From NCBI GenBank assembly GCA_947498785.1, contig CANMLS010000008.1, positions 93,198-157,197 of the forward strand: DNA of 64,000 bases, written 5' to 3'. Made by a program: the position numbers and the translations under genes. Every line of letters begins with the position of its first letter. Within the stretch, counting starts at the first letter, position 1. Source of the DNA: an uncultured Aquimarina sp. (GTDB lineage: Bacteria; Bacteroidota; Bacteroidia; Flavobacteriales; Flavobacteriaceae). Shown one piece after another: positions 36,445-47,400 of this stretch. Under the pieces are notes generated by a model. The model was not told the origin of the DNA. It did not search any database and was given only the letters and a program-made list of their open reading frames with translations.

Positions 36445-39400
36445 ATGAAAAACTTTACCAGATCAGGTATAGTATTATTACTATACTTGATGTGTGGCAC
36501 AATGACTGCACAGTTTAATTATGGAGAAGCCTTACAGAAATCGCTTTTCTTCTATGAAGTTCAACAATCAGGTAAATTACCGGACTGGAATCGAGTAAGT
36601 TGGAGAGGAGACTCTACTATGGAAGATGGATCTGATGTCGGATTAGATCTTAATGGCGGTTGGTTTGATGCTGGGGATCATGTAAAATTTAATTTCCCTA
36701 TGGCATTTAGTGTTACCACTTTAGCTTGGGGGGGTATCGAATTTGAAGAAGCTTATCAAAACAGTGGACAATTAGATATTCTTAAAAGAAACCTTCGTTT
36801 TGTTACCGATTACTTTATAAAGTGCCATACAGCTCCTAATGAGTTATATGGTCAAGTAGGTAATGGTGGAGTAGATCATGGATGGTGGGGATCACCAGAA
36901 GTATACCCTAGAGAACGTCCATCATATAAAATTGATGCAGATAATCCAGGTTCTGATCTTGCCGCAGAAACTGCAGCAGCAATGGCCGCAATGAGTATAT
37001 TAATAAAAGCAGACGATCCCGCGTACAGTGCAACCTTAGTAGAGCATGCAAAACAATTATATGATTTTGCAGATACGTATAGAGATGAATATTCAAACTC
37101 TATAACTGATGCAGCAGGCTTTTATAGATCTTTTAGTAGCTATAATGATGAAATAGTTTGGGGAGCGATTTGGATGTATAAAGCTACAAATGATCCAGAA
37201 TACTTAACCAAAGCAGAAGAAGAATATGACAATTTACAGAAACAGGGACAAAGTACTACTTCTAAATATAAAGAAGCCTTTTCCTGGGATGATAAAGCTT
37301 ATGGATGCTATTTATTACTAGCACAGATAACAGGAAAAGAAAAGTATGTTCAGGATATTGAACGTAATTTGGATTACTTTGCTCATAATGTAGATGGAGA
37401 ATCAGTTCCTACAACACCAGGAGGATTGCCACACATTAGACAATGGGGTACCGTTAGATATGCATCTAATCAATCTTTATTGGCTTTGATTTATGGAGAT
37501 AAAGTAACTACAGATCCAGTTAAGCAAGCTAGATATACAGGTTTTGCTAAAAGAATGGTAGACTATGCGTTAGGGGATAATCCTATTAATAGAAGTTTTA
37601 TGAATGGATTTGGAAATAACCCAGCCAATGACCCACATCATAGAGCAAATAGTGGTAATTGGACTAATAGCGATAGTGGTCCACCAAATGTAGCAAGTCA
37701 TATTCTTTATGGAGCGGTAGTCGGAGGCCCCAAAGAGCCGGATAATGATAATTTTGTGGACGATAGAGGAGAATTTGTGGCTAACGAAGTTGCTTGTGAT
37801 TATAATGCTTGTATCACAGGTGTCTTGGCTAGAATGTATGGGGAGTTTGGAGGAGATCCACTTCCTGACTTTCCAGTTGATGAAGTTCCTACAAGAGCAG
37901 AAATTCGTTCATTTTCAAAATTTAATAGTGATAATGCTTTTGGTTCTACCATCAGTATAATAGTACAAAATAGAAGTGCTTGGCCTGCAAGAGTAACAGA
38001 TAAACTAAGCTATAGATATTATTTTGATATTGCAGAAGGTGTCGCTGAAGGAAAAACTATTGATGACTATGCTATTACACTTAATGGAATAGGTGGTGAT
38101 GCTAAAATGACAATTAAGCCAGTAGAAGGAAGTGTTTATTATGCAGAAATAACAGACTTACCCTCAATTGCACCAATAGGAGATCCCGCATTCAGAACTG
38201 AAACACAAATCAATATAAGAGTTGCAAATGGGGTTCCATATGATACCTCTAATGATTGGTCTGCACAAGGAATAGAGGGTGATGCAGTAGAAAGTGTTAA
38301 TATTCCTGTATATGATAATGGAGTATTAGTATTTGGTAAAGAACCAAATGGAGGAGAAACTCCTACAGCTTCATTTACAGCTACTCCAGAAACAGGAGTT
38401 GCTCCATTAGAAGTATCTTTTGACGCATCTGGATCTTCAGATCCAAATGGTGATGTGATCACTTATTCTTGGGATTTTGGTAATGGTGATACATCAACAT
38501 CAGCAACTCCTACAGTAACATTTACAGATATTGATACTTATACGGTTACACTTACAGTAAGTGATGGTACCAATGTTTCTACTCCAGTTACCAAAGAGAT
38601 TGTAGTATTAGATAGTAATATTGCTCCTGTTGCTGATTTTACAGCTACGCCAACAACGGGTATTGCTCCAGTTACGGTTAGTTTTGATGCATCTGCATCT
38701 ACAGATGAAAATGGAGATGACCTTACATATTCTTGGGATTTTGGAGATGAAACAACAGCAACAGGAGTGACAGCAGATCACTTATATGCTACTGTTGGAG
38801 AATATATAGTAGAGTTAACAGTAAGTGATGGAAGTAAGACTTCGACAAAGACTGCAACAATAAATGTAACCGACGGGAGTCCTGTTGCTTCCTTTACATT
38901 AAGTACAGAAACAGGAGTTGCGCCATTAGATGTTAGTTTTGATGCTTCTGCATCTTCAGATCCTACAGGAGGAGTACTTACGTATAGCTGGGATTTTGGT
39001 AATACAGAGACAGCAACTACGGCAATAGCTTCTACTACATATTCGACGGTAGGAGAGTTTACAGTTACACTTACAGTTACAAATGCATCTGGAGATATTG
39101 ATACAGAGACCAAAATAATCAATGTTACCGATGGTAGTATAATTTGTGCTTTTGAAACACCAATAGCAGAGGCTTTACCATCTATTAATACAGCATTCGA
39201 AAACATATTTGTTTTAGGAGATAATGGTCCTGATCTTGATAATGTATCTAATTTCACCATTAATTGGGATCTTTCTAATAATGGATTGTACCAATTTTCT
39301 ATGAATACAACAGATGGTACTCCATCATATTATGTTGATTTTTTACCAAAAGTAACTCAAAACTTTAATGCTGCAGAACCGGCAATAACAATTGTAGATT

Positions 39401-42051
39401 CAGGATTTACAGGATTGGATGGTGAATACTGGGCTACTATAGATGAAGGTAATTTTGTATTGGTTTCTAAAACAAAAGGATTTACTATTTATTTCAGTAC
39501 ATCTGCCGTAGAACCGGATTGTGGAAATGGAGGCCCTGTTAATACTGATCCTGTTGCTAATATTTCTGCAACACCAGTTTCTGGAGAAGTACCGTTAGTA
39601 GTAACTTTTGATGCTTCAGGATCAACTGATGCAGATGGAGATACTTTAACATATAGCTGGGATTTTGGAGATACAAATACTGCTACAGGAGTTACTACAG
39701 AGAATACATATACTGCAATAGGTGAATATGAAGTTACTTTAACAGTAAATGATGGAAACGGAGGAGAAGATCAGGCAAAAATTACGGTTAGAGTTAACGA
39801 TGACGTAATCATAACTCCACCAATAGGAGATAATGCTTATATCAATCGTTTTATCGATATGAGAAATGAGATTTATGACCCTGCCAATGGATATTTTAGT
39901 GCAGACGGGTCTCCTCATCATTCGATAGAGTCATTAATTGTTGAAGCACCAGATCATGGTCATGAATCTACAAGTGAATTGTATTCATACTGGTTATGGT
40001 TAGAAGTTATGAATGGAAGAGTTACTAAAGACTGGGAGCCTTTAAGTGATGTTTGGAATAAAATAGAAGAATTTATTATTCCTACAAGAGCAGATCAGCC
40101 TACAAACTCAGCATATAACCCAGCTAAACCAGCTGCCTATGCAAGTGAATTCTCATTACCAAGTAATTATCCAGCACCACTTAATCCAAGTGCACCAGTA
40201 GGATCAGATCCGATTTCACCAGATTTAACAGCAGCATATGGTGCTGATATCTATCAGATGCACTGGTTACTAGATAATGATAATTTCTATGGATATGGAA
40301 ACAGAGGTGACGGAGTAAGTACACCTTCTTATATTAATACATTCCAAAGAGGAGAGCAAGAATCTGTATATGAAACAGTACCTCACCCTTCATGGGAAGG
40401 ATTTAACTGGGGAGGAACAAACGGGTTTTTACCAATCTTTATTGAAGACCAAAATTATGCAAAGCAATGGAGATATACTAGTGCTCCAGATGCTGATGCA
40501 AGAGCAGTACAAGCAATGTATTGGGCTCAGGAATATGCTAAAGAACAAGGAACTAGTTTAGGAAGCTTAAATCTTGATAAAGCTTCTAAAATGGGAGATT
40601 TCTTGAGACTTTCTATGTTTGATAAATACTTTAAGCCTCTTGGAGTACAAAGTTCTACAACTGGAGCAGGAACAGGATATGATAGCGCACATTACTTAAT
40701 GTCTTGGTACATGTCTTGGGGTGGATCGGCAGATACATCATCTCCATGGGCATTTAGAATTAGTTCTAGTCATTGTCATTTTGGATATCAAAACCCTGTT
40801 GCAGCATATGCATTAACACAGGTAGATGAGTTAAAACCAAAATCTCAGAACGGAGAAAGAGATTGGAATGAAAGTCTTAAAAGACAAATGGAATTCTATA
40901 CTTGGTTACAGTCTAAAGAAGGAGCTATCGCAGGTGGTGCTACCAATAGTTGGAATGGAGATTATAGCCAGTATCCAGCAGGTAAATCTACATTCTATGA
41001 TATGGCTTTTGATACAGATCCTGTATATCATGACCCAGGAAGTGGAACTTGGTTTGGATGGCAAGCTTGGTCTATGGAGAGAGTAGCAGAATACTACTAT
41101 ATCACTAATGACGCTATGGCAAAAAGCCTTATGGATAAATGGGCTACTTGGGTAAAAAGTGAAGTAAAACTTATAGGAAGCGATGATTTTGAAATTCCTG
41201 CTACCCTAGAATGGTCTGGTGAGCCTGATACCTGGAATCCTGAAAGTCCAGGAGGTAATACTGATCTTAGCGTTACTGTTGTAAATTATAGCCAAGATCT
41301 TGGTGTTGCAGCTTCTATGGCAAAAGCACTTATTTATTATGCAGCAGCAACAGAAAAACATGCTACATTAGATACAGAATCTCGCGATTTGGCTAAAGAA
41401 GTATTAGATAGAATGTGGACTACTTATAGAGATGATAAAGGAGTTTCAGCTCCAGAATCAAGAGGAGACTACAATAGAATCTTTGAAGAAGAAGTATATA
41501 TCCCAGAAGGATTTACAGGTACAATGGCTAATGGTGATGAAATTAAACCAGGAGTAACTTTCTTAGATATCAGATCAGATTTAAAAAATGATCCAGATTA
41601 TGATAGATTAAAGACTGCTTACGATAATGGTACTGATTTTACACAACGTTACCATAGAACTTGGGCACAAATGGAAGTAGCTCTTGCAAATGCAGAATAT
41701 GGTTTCTTCTTTGGAGAAGATGAAGATGATACTGCATCAGTAACTATTGCTACACCTGTAGCTACAAATCAAAAACCACTTAAAGTATCAGTAAGCCCTA
41801 ATCCAACTAAAAACTATATAAATATATTAGTTGATAATAAGGTGACTAGTAAAAGTAGTAAAAGCAATATTGTTAGAATACAATTGACAGACTTGCAGGG
41901 TAATATCCTTAGAGGAGTAGATATTAAAAACACTCAAAGGCACTTAAAAGCGCATTTTGAGGTTGGAAACTTACCTCCAGGAATGTACTTTCTACAAACA
42001 TTCGATTTTGAATCAAATGAGAAGGTTACCAAAAAAGTAATGATTGAATAG
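36445..42051 (+). CDS. Bifunctional cellulase GH9-CBM3-PKDx3-module-PKD-GH48 with T9SS sorting domain
   Basis: The 1,868-residue protein carries two cellulases. After a signal peptide (1-22), residues about 24-470 are GH9 (GGWFDAGDHVKF, DPHHRANSGNW, FVANEVACDYNA), followed by a CBM3-like module (about 475-625), the PKDx3 and unassigned module shared with the previous gene (631-1026), and a fourth PKD (about 1033-1120). Residues about 1129-1765 are GH48: VEAPDHGHESTSELYSYW holds the catalytic acid Glu, and LMSWYMSWGG, HCHFGYQNP and FYTWLQSKEGAIAGG are family hallmarks. GH48 enzymes release cellobiose processively from reducing ends. The end is a T9SS sorting domain (VSPNPTKNYINIL). Endo- and exo-activity in one chain recalls CelA of Caldicellulosiruptor (GH9-CBM3-CBM3-CBM3-GH48), with PKDs here in place of the middle CBM3s. 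Confidence 0.93.
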   Translation: MKNFTRSGIVLLLYLMCGTMTAQFNYGEALQKSLFFYEVQQSGKLPDWNRVSWRGDSTMEDGSDVGLDLNGGWFDAGDHVKFNFPMAFSVTTLAWGGIEFEEAYQNSGQLDILKRNLRFVTDYFIKCHTAPNELYGQVGNGGVDHGWWGSPEVYPRERPSYKIDADNPGSDLAAETAAAMAAMSILIKADDPAYSATLVEHAKQLYDFADTYRDEYSNSITDAAGFYRSFSSYNDEIVWGAIWMYKATNDPEYLTKAEEEYDNLQKQGQSTTSKYKEAFSWDDKAYGCYLLLAQITGKEKYVQDIERNLDYFAHNVDGESVPTTPGGLPHIRQWGTVRYASNQSLLALIYGDKVTTDPVKQARYTGFAKRMVDYALGDNPINRSFMNGFGNNPANDPHHRANSGNWTNSDSGPPNVASHILYGAVVGGPKEPDNDNFVDDRGEFVANEVACDYNACITGVLARMYGEFGGDPLPDFPVDEVPTRAEIRSFSKFNSDNAFGSTISIIVQNRSAWPARVTDKLSYRYYFDIAEGVAEGKTIDDYAITLNGIGGDAKMTIKPVEGSVYYAEITDLPSIAPIGDPAFRTETQINIRVANGVPYDTSNDWSAQGIEGDAVESVNIPVYDNGVLVFGKEPNGGETPTASFTATPETGVAPLEVSFDASGSSDPNGDVITYSWDFGNGDTSTSATPTVTFTDIDTYTVTLTVSDGTNVSTPVTKEIVVLDSNIAPVADFTATPTTGIAPVTVSFDASASTDENGDDLTYSWDFGDETTATGVTADHLYATVGEYIVELTVSDGSKTSTKTATINVTDGSPVASFTLSTETGVAPLDVSFDASASSDPTGGVLTYSWDFGNTETATTAIASTTYSTVGEFTVTLTVTNASGDIDTETKIINVTDGSIICAFETPIAEALPSINTAFENIFVLGDNGPDLDNVSNFTINWDLSNNGLYQFSMNTTDGTPSYYVDFLPKVTQNFNAAEPAITIVDSGFTGLDGEYWATIDEGNFVLVSKTKGFTIYFSTSAVEPDCGNGGPVNTDPVANISATPVSGEVPLVVTFDASGSTDADGDTLTYSWDFGDTNTATGVTTENTYTAIGEYEVTLTVNDGNGGEDQAKITVRVNDDVIITPPIGDNAYINRFIDMRNEIYDPANGYFSADGSPHHSIESLIVEAPDHGHESTSELYSYWLWLEVMNGRVTKDWEPLSDVWNKIEEFIIPTRADQPTNSAYNPAKPAAYASEFSLPSNYPAPLNPSAPVGSDPISPDLTAAYGADIYQMHWLLDNDNFYGYGNRGDGVSTPSYINTFQRGEQESVYETVPHPSWEGFNWGGTNGFLPIFIEDQNYAKQWRYTSAPDADARAVQAMYWAQEYAKEQGTSLGSLNLDKASKMGDFLRLSMFDKYFKPLGVQSSTTGAGTGYDSAHYLMSWYMSWGGSADTSSPWAFRISSSHCHFGYQNPVAAYALTQVDELKPKSQNGERDWNESLKRQMEFYTWLQSKEGAIAGGATNSWNGDYSQYPAGKSTFYDMAFDTDPVYHDPGSGTWFGWQAWSMERVAEYYYITNDAMAKSLMDKWATWVKSEVKLIGSDDFEIPATLEWSGEPDTWNPESPGGNTDLSVTVVNYSQDLGVAASMAKALIYYAAATEKHATLDTESRDLAKEVLDRMWTTYRDDKGVSAPESRGDYNRIFEEEVYIPEGFTGTMANGDEIKPGVTFLDIRSDLKNDPDYDRLKTAYDNGTDFTQRYHRTWAQMEVALANAEYGFFFGEDEDDTASVTIATPVATNQKPLKVSVSPNPTKNYINILVDNKVTSKSSKSNIVRIQLTDLQGNILRGVDIKNTQRHLKAHFEVGNLPPGMYFLQTFDFESNEKVTKKVMIE
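38335..39523 (+). repeat. 1,189-bp direct repeat, copy 2 (PKDx3 plus module)
   Basis: Partner of 34566-35754. In this gene the block is followed by an additional PKD and the GH48 domain instead of the sorting domain. Confidence 0.93.
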
Positions 42052-42068
42052 ATAGTTTTTTAAAAAAT

Positions 42069-42100
42069 AAAAGAGAGAGGCTTATACCTCTCTCTTTTAA
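42069..42100 (+). terminator. Terminator between the GH9-GH48 and GH5 genes
   Basis: AAAAGAGAGAGG (42069-42080) pairs perfectly with CCTCTCTCTTTT (42087-42098) around CTTATA. It ends only 20 bp before the next ATG, so the GH5 gene is read by partial read-through. Confidence 0.85.
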
Positions 42101-42119
42101 CTTTCTAAAACCCAATAAA

Positions 42120-44300
42120 ATGAAAAATAGATTTTTAAATATAAGACAATCACTTACTTTATTAGTAGTGATATTTGTTATTAGCTTAACATCAGCCCAA
42201 GAACAAAATTTTTTAACTGTTAGAGGAAACAAATTGTTTGATGTTCAGGGTAATGAAGTACGACTTACTGGGGTGAATTGGTTTGGATTTGAAACCCAAA
42301 ATTATTTCCCTCATGGAATATGGACACGTGATATGAAAAGTGTCTTACAACAAATCAAAGACCTTGGTTTTAATACCATTAGAGTACCTTGGGCTAATGA
42401 GATGCTTAACCCAGAATCAACCATTGAAATTAATTCATACGGATCAGATCCTTACACAGGAATATCTCCTATGAATGAAGAAGAAACAAATGTGACCAAA
42501 CCTATTGAATTAATGGACATTTTTGTAAAATGGTGCCAGGAAAATGATATGAAAATAGTTCTGGACAATCACTCCAGAGCAGCTGATGGATTCTTAAATG
42601 AAAAATTTTGGTACACTCCAGAATACTCTGAAGAAAAATGGATTGAGGATTGGGTTTTTATAGCGGATAGATATAAAGACTACTCGGCTGTAGTAGCCAT
42701 GGATTTAAATAATGAACCTCATGGTTCATCTTGGGGAGATAGTAATCCTGCAACAGATTGGAATAAAGCGGCAGAGCGTTGTGGAAATGCAGTATTAGAA
42801 GCAAATCCAAATGTTTTGATTATTGTTGAAGGTGTAGGAGAATTCGAAGGTAATTCATATTGGTGGGGTGGACAACTCATGGGAGCAAAAAAATATCCTA
42901 TAGAGTTATCAGATCCTAGTAAACTAGTGTATTCTGCTCATGAATATGGACCAGAAGTATCAGAACAAGATTGGTTTACAGCAAGTAATTTTCCGCAGAA
43001 TATGCCAGAGATATGGAATGATAATTTTCACTACTTATATGAGGAAGGTACTTCTCCCTTATTTGTAGGAGAATTTGGAATCAAAAATCAAGATGCTTTT
43101 GGTGGTATTGCTTATACGTGGTTTACAGAATACACAGATTTTATGGGAGATATCTACTCATGGACATTCTGGAGTATGAATCCAAATTCTGGAGATACAG
43201 GAGGAATTCTACAAGACGATTGGGTTTCTGTAAATCAATGGAAAATGGATGTGTTAAAATCACATTTTGCTCCTTTAATACCTAATGTTATTGGTGGACC
43301 AGACCCAGAAGTAAATGGAGGAACATTAGCAGGTGGGCCTTTTGTATTTACAGTAGGTGACGATATTGCAGACAATGTTTCGGGAATAACCTTAACAGGT
43401 ACAGTGGGAGATACTAACCAATGGGTGATAACCGATGCTCAGAATAAAATTCTTGGTCTGCCATCAAATCCAGAAGAAGTAGATTTTGATGGGGCTGGAA
43501 TAGGAAGCTGTTTTATTTATCACTTAAGTTATAATGGTACAATTACTGGTCTTTCTGCAGATACTAATTTATCAGAATTATCAGGAGATTTTGACCTTTC
43601 AAACAAATTAGAAGTTGTAAGAATTCCGGTTTCAACAGGAGGAAACTGTAGGTTTGGAACTCCTTTGGCTACAGCATTACCTGCGATAAAAAATGCATCT
43701 TATTCCAAAATTTATGTTTTAGGAAATGGAGGTCCTGATTTAAGTAATGTAACCAATCTTACAATCGATTGGAATTTGATAAATAATGGATTATGGCAAT
43801 TCTCAATGAGTACAAGTGATGGTACACCTGGTTGGTGGAATGATCTTCTACCAAAAGTATCACAGAATTTTAATACAACTCAACCCGAAATCACGATTAC
43901 AGATTCTGGATTTTCTAATCTTGATGGATCATACTGGGTAACGTTGGATCAAGATAATTTTGTGATGGTTTCTAAAACAAGAGGTTTTACTATCTATTTT
44001 AGTAATACCACAACTGATCCTACTTGTCAAGATGAAGAAGCATCATCATCATCAACTACTATAAATGTAGAGACATACAATAACCCTGTTCAGGATAGAT
44101 TGGTTATTAAAGGAGAAGGTTTTTCACAAGGAAATACAATTAGTTTGATGAGTATTTCTGGAGTAGTAATGAAAACTATACAGGTTCAATCAAATTCAAA
44201 AGAAGTAGAATTTAATACTTCTAACCTTAAGCCAGGAATGTATTTCGTAAAAATTAACTACGAAAAACAATTGAAAACACTTAGAATTATTAAGATATAA
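42120..44300 (+). CDS. GH5 endoglucanase with two beta modules and T9SS sorting domain
   Basis: The 726-residue protein has a signal peptide (ending SLTSAQ) and a GH5 catalytic domain (about 30-395). VRLTGVNWFGFETQNY, TIRVPWANEML, the acid Glu 199 in DLNNEPHG, SAHEYGP and the nucleophile Glu 318 in FVGEFG are all present. It should cut beta-1,4-glucan internally. Residues about 398-505 are a module (TLAGGPFVFTVGD...NVSGITLTG...DFDGAGIGSC...IYHLSYNG) that I know from Flavobacteriaceae surface proteins but cannot name. Residues about 510-635 are the unassigned CxFGTP module shared with three neighbours. The sorting domain (YNNPVQDRLVIKG) ends the chain. No CBM3 is present in this one. It has its own terminator downstream. 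Confidence 0.9.
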   Translation: MKNRFLNIRQSLTLLVVIFVISLTSAQEQNFLTVRGNKLFDVQGNEVRLTGVNWFGFETQNYFPHGIWTRDMKSVLQQIKDLGFNTIRVPWANEMLNPESTIEINSYGSDPYTGISPMNEEETNVTKPIELMDIFVKWCQENDMKIVLDNHSRAADGFLNEKFWYTPEYSEEKWIEDWVFIADRYKDYSAVVAMDLNNEPHGSSWGDSNPATDWNKAAERCGNAVLEANPNVLIIVEGVGEFEGNSYWWGGQLMGAKKYPIELSDPSKLVYSAHEYGPEVSEQDWFTASNFPQNMPEIWNDNFHYLYEEGTSPLFVGEFGIKNQDAFGGIAYTWFTEYTDFMGDIYSWTFWSMNPNSGDTGGILQDDWVSVNQWKMDVLKSHFAPLIPNVIGGPDPEVNGGTLAGGPFVFTVGDDIADNVSGITLTGTVGDTNQWVITDAQNKILGLPSNPEEVDFDGAGIGSCFIYHLSYNGTITGLSADTNLSELSGDFDLSNKLEVVRIPVSTGGNCRFGTPLATALPAIKNASYSKIYVLGNGGPDLSNVTNLTIDWNLINNGLWQFSMSTSDGTPGWWNDLLPKVSQNFNTTQPEITITDSGFSNLDGSYWVTLDQDNFVMVSKTRGFTIYFSNTTTDPTCQDEEASSSSTTINVETYNNPVQDRLVIKGEGFSQGNTISLMSISGVVMKTIQVQSNSKEVEFNTSNLKPGMYFVKINYEKQLKTLRIIKI

Positions 44301-44327
44301 CTCTTAAAACCAGTTATTCCATAGGAG

Positions 44328-44365
44328 GAAGCTATTGGGCTTTATACATAGCTTCCTTCTTTTAT
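44328..44365 (+). terminator. Terminator of the GH5 gene
   Basis: GGAAGCTAT (44328-44336) pairs with ATAGCTTCC (44349-44357), followed by TTCTTTT. Confidence 0.75.
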
Positions 44366-44456
44366 AATCTATGGACATTATGATATTCAGTGTTTTTCTG
44401 AAATATGAAAAACAATAAACACACAAATCTACAATACATAAACTCATCAATAGCTT

Positions 44457-47400
44457 ATGGGACCAACACATAAAAATAAAAGAAATAGGAGTATTACTTT
44501 CGTGAAAAATAACATCCGAAAGTTTTATCTCATTATTATATTAGCTTCACTTAGTATAGCTATAAAGTCATTTACACAAGTTTATGATGGTACTTCAGGT
44601 CCAAAAATGACTACTCAAACCTGGCCCGCAGGAACATTTTTGGCAAATTTCCCCGAAGGGGATAGAATTAATACCTACCACCGTAATTATTTATTTATGA
44701 ACGGTCAGGCAGGAACAGGTGTTTGGGACGTTTCTAACCCTACTGCACCCAAAAGAATACAGTTTAGTGAAGCCGCAAACAATGGTCACAGATGGTGGAA
44801 ATTAGAAGGAGATCTATTTTATAGAGAATATTCTGTTCCAGAAGTACAAGGAACTGGGTATAAATATCTGGATTTATCTGATATGTTGGATAGAAAACCA
44901 GTAACCTCTTCTGATATTTTGTATACTGTAGAAGATGGACAATCCAATTTTGATAATTTAGAGACGTTCCCTCATACAATAGATGGAAGCAGGGTTTTTG
45001 ACATGAGAACAGGAGAGCAATTGGATGATATCCCTGCAAGTGTATCCTTACCAGATATTGTAGTACGAGTAGGAAATTATGTTTTCTATGCTCCACAAAC
45101 AGGAGATATTAATGTATTTGATTTTGGAGATCCAAGAAATATTAAGTTTTTAGGGTCTTTTGGAGGAGATATTCCTCATGAACAATATAGTACAGGTATT
45201 CAGTTGTGGAGAAATTATCTCGTATTTATGAGTGGAAATGAAGGGCCAGATGCCTTGGTAGGTTTCGATATTAGCGATCCTACCAATGTAAAAAGAGGGT
45301 TCAGTTTACATTCTGATCAGATTACATTAGGACGATATATGATTTTTCAGGATGAATATGGATTCTCTGGAAGATTTGATAGAGGTGTAAAATTTAACTT
45401 TGAAACTATGGAGGTCGCACAAGAATTTGTTCCTCCATCCAGTGACGAAACACTTCAGTTTATAGATAATCAATGGATGCCAATCGGACATATTCTGATA
45501 GCGAGTGGAGACGACAAAACCTCTATTTTTGCACATCAGGATGGATTAGATATTAAACCTCCAACGGTAGGACATCATTTTCCAGAGTCAGGAGCGATAA
45601 ACCAACCACAAACAACGACATTAGGTTTTGTAATCAATGAGACCTTAGATGATTTAACAATTAATGATGAAACAATCCAGGTAAGTCCACTAGGAGGAAC
45701 ACCTATAGAGGGTGATGTAACAACGACTTCATATCAAGTCGTTAATTATGCGCCAAAAGAAGAATTGTTACCCAATACTACATATGAAGTAAAATTTATT
45801 GAAGGAGGAATCAAAGATGCTGTAGGAAATGGAATGGAAGAATATATCTTTTATTTCACCACAGGAGGAGATAGCTCTAATCAATCTCCAGAAATTACAG
45901 GGATCGATTTAAGCACTCCCTCACCTATTGCCATAAATACAGATATAGACTTCACAGCGAATGCAACCGATGCAGACGGAAATACATTAACATATAGATG
46001 GGATTTTGGCGATGGTTCACCAAAAACAGAATGGACAGGTAAAACAACATCACACACATATACTGAAGCTGGTAATTATTTGGTTCAGGTTCAGGTATCA
46101 GATAACAATGGAGGTTTTATAGTAGGATCTCAATCTATTGTTATAGTGTCAAGTTTATCTTCGGATTTACCAACTCAATCCAGCCCAATAACGGTAGACT
46201 CACAAAATAGAATCGTTTGGTCAGTTAATCCTGATAACAATACCGTAACTCTTGTTGATGCAGATACCCTAGAGATTATAACAGAAGAAACAGTAGGAAA
46301 AGATCCAGTGAATATCGCTATAGATGATACAGGAAAGGCATGGATTACCTGTAGAGATTCAGATGAGATTTATGTTCTAAACACTGATGGTTCTTTTAAC
46401 ACTAAAATACCTTTGTCCAAAGGATCTCGACCATACGGGATTGTATTTGCACCAGATGGTAGCAGAGGATTTGTATCTACATTTGGATCTGGGCAACTAT
46501 TAGAAATATCTCCATCAACTAATACTATTATAAACACAATTGATCTGGGGCCAACTCCTCGAGCGTTAGCTGTTACTAGCGATGGAAAAAAATTATTAGT
46601 AACCAGATTCATATCACCAGATGAAGAAGGTCAAGTTTGGGGAATCGACTTGGATACATTTACAAAAGAAAAGACAATTCCTCTTGCATTGGATGATTTT
46701 ACCGTTGATAACGGAAACGAAGGTAGAGGATTACCAAATTATGTAGCTGGGATAGCTATTCATCCCGACAATGAATCTGCATGGTCAGTAGGAAAAAAAG
46801 ATAATATTCTTAGAGGGCATGCCAGAGATGGGCAACCACTAGTTTTTGATAATGCGGTTCGTACTGCAATTTCACCAATTAATCTAACTACAAGTACAGA
46901 AGAACTTGCTAAAAGATTAGATATTGATAATCATGGTCAACCTTCCTCTGTATTATATAGTCCAACAGGAAATTATCTTTTTGTAACAATGCAGGGAAAT
47001 AACAGAATAGTTGTTATAGATCCCAAAAGAGGATTAGAACTATTAAAAAAGGATGTAGGTAAAGCACCACAAGGATTAGCAATAGACGCTAATACAAATA
47101 AGGTTTTTGTAAAAAACTTTATGGATAGGAGTGTTACCGTTTTTGATGCCTCAGAAATGATTACCACAGGTAGTAATACGCTAGAAGAAGTATCAACAAT
47201 AGTAACGGTTAGTAATGAAGAATTAAGCCCTGTAGTGCTCAAAGGGAAACAAATTTTCTATAATGCTGCAGATATAAGAATGGGAACTGATGGCTATATG
47301 AGTTGTGTAAGTTGTCATAGTGATGGTACACAGGATGGACGTACATGGGATTTTACAGACAGAGGAGAAGGATTACGAAATACAATTTCCTTAGTCGGTA

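Noticed and set aside
35009..39260. Two identical 160-codon minus-strand frames (35009-35491 and 38778-39260)
   Set aside because: They are antisense shadows of the duplicated PKD block and are identical only because the plus-strand DNA is identical; no start context or domain pattern of their own.
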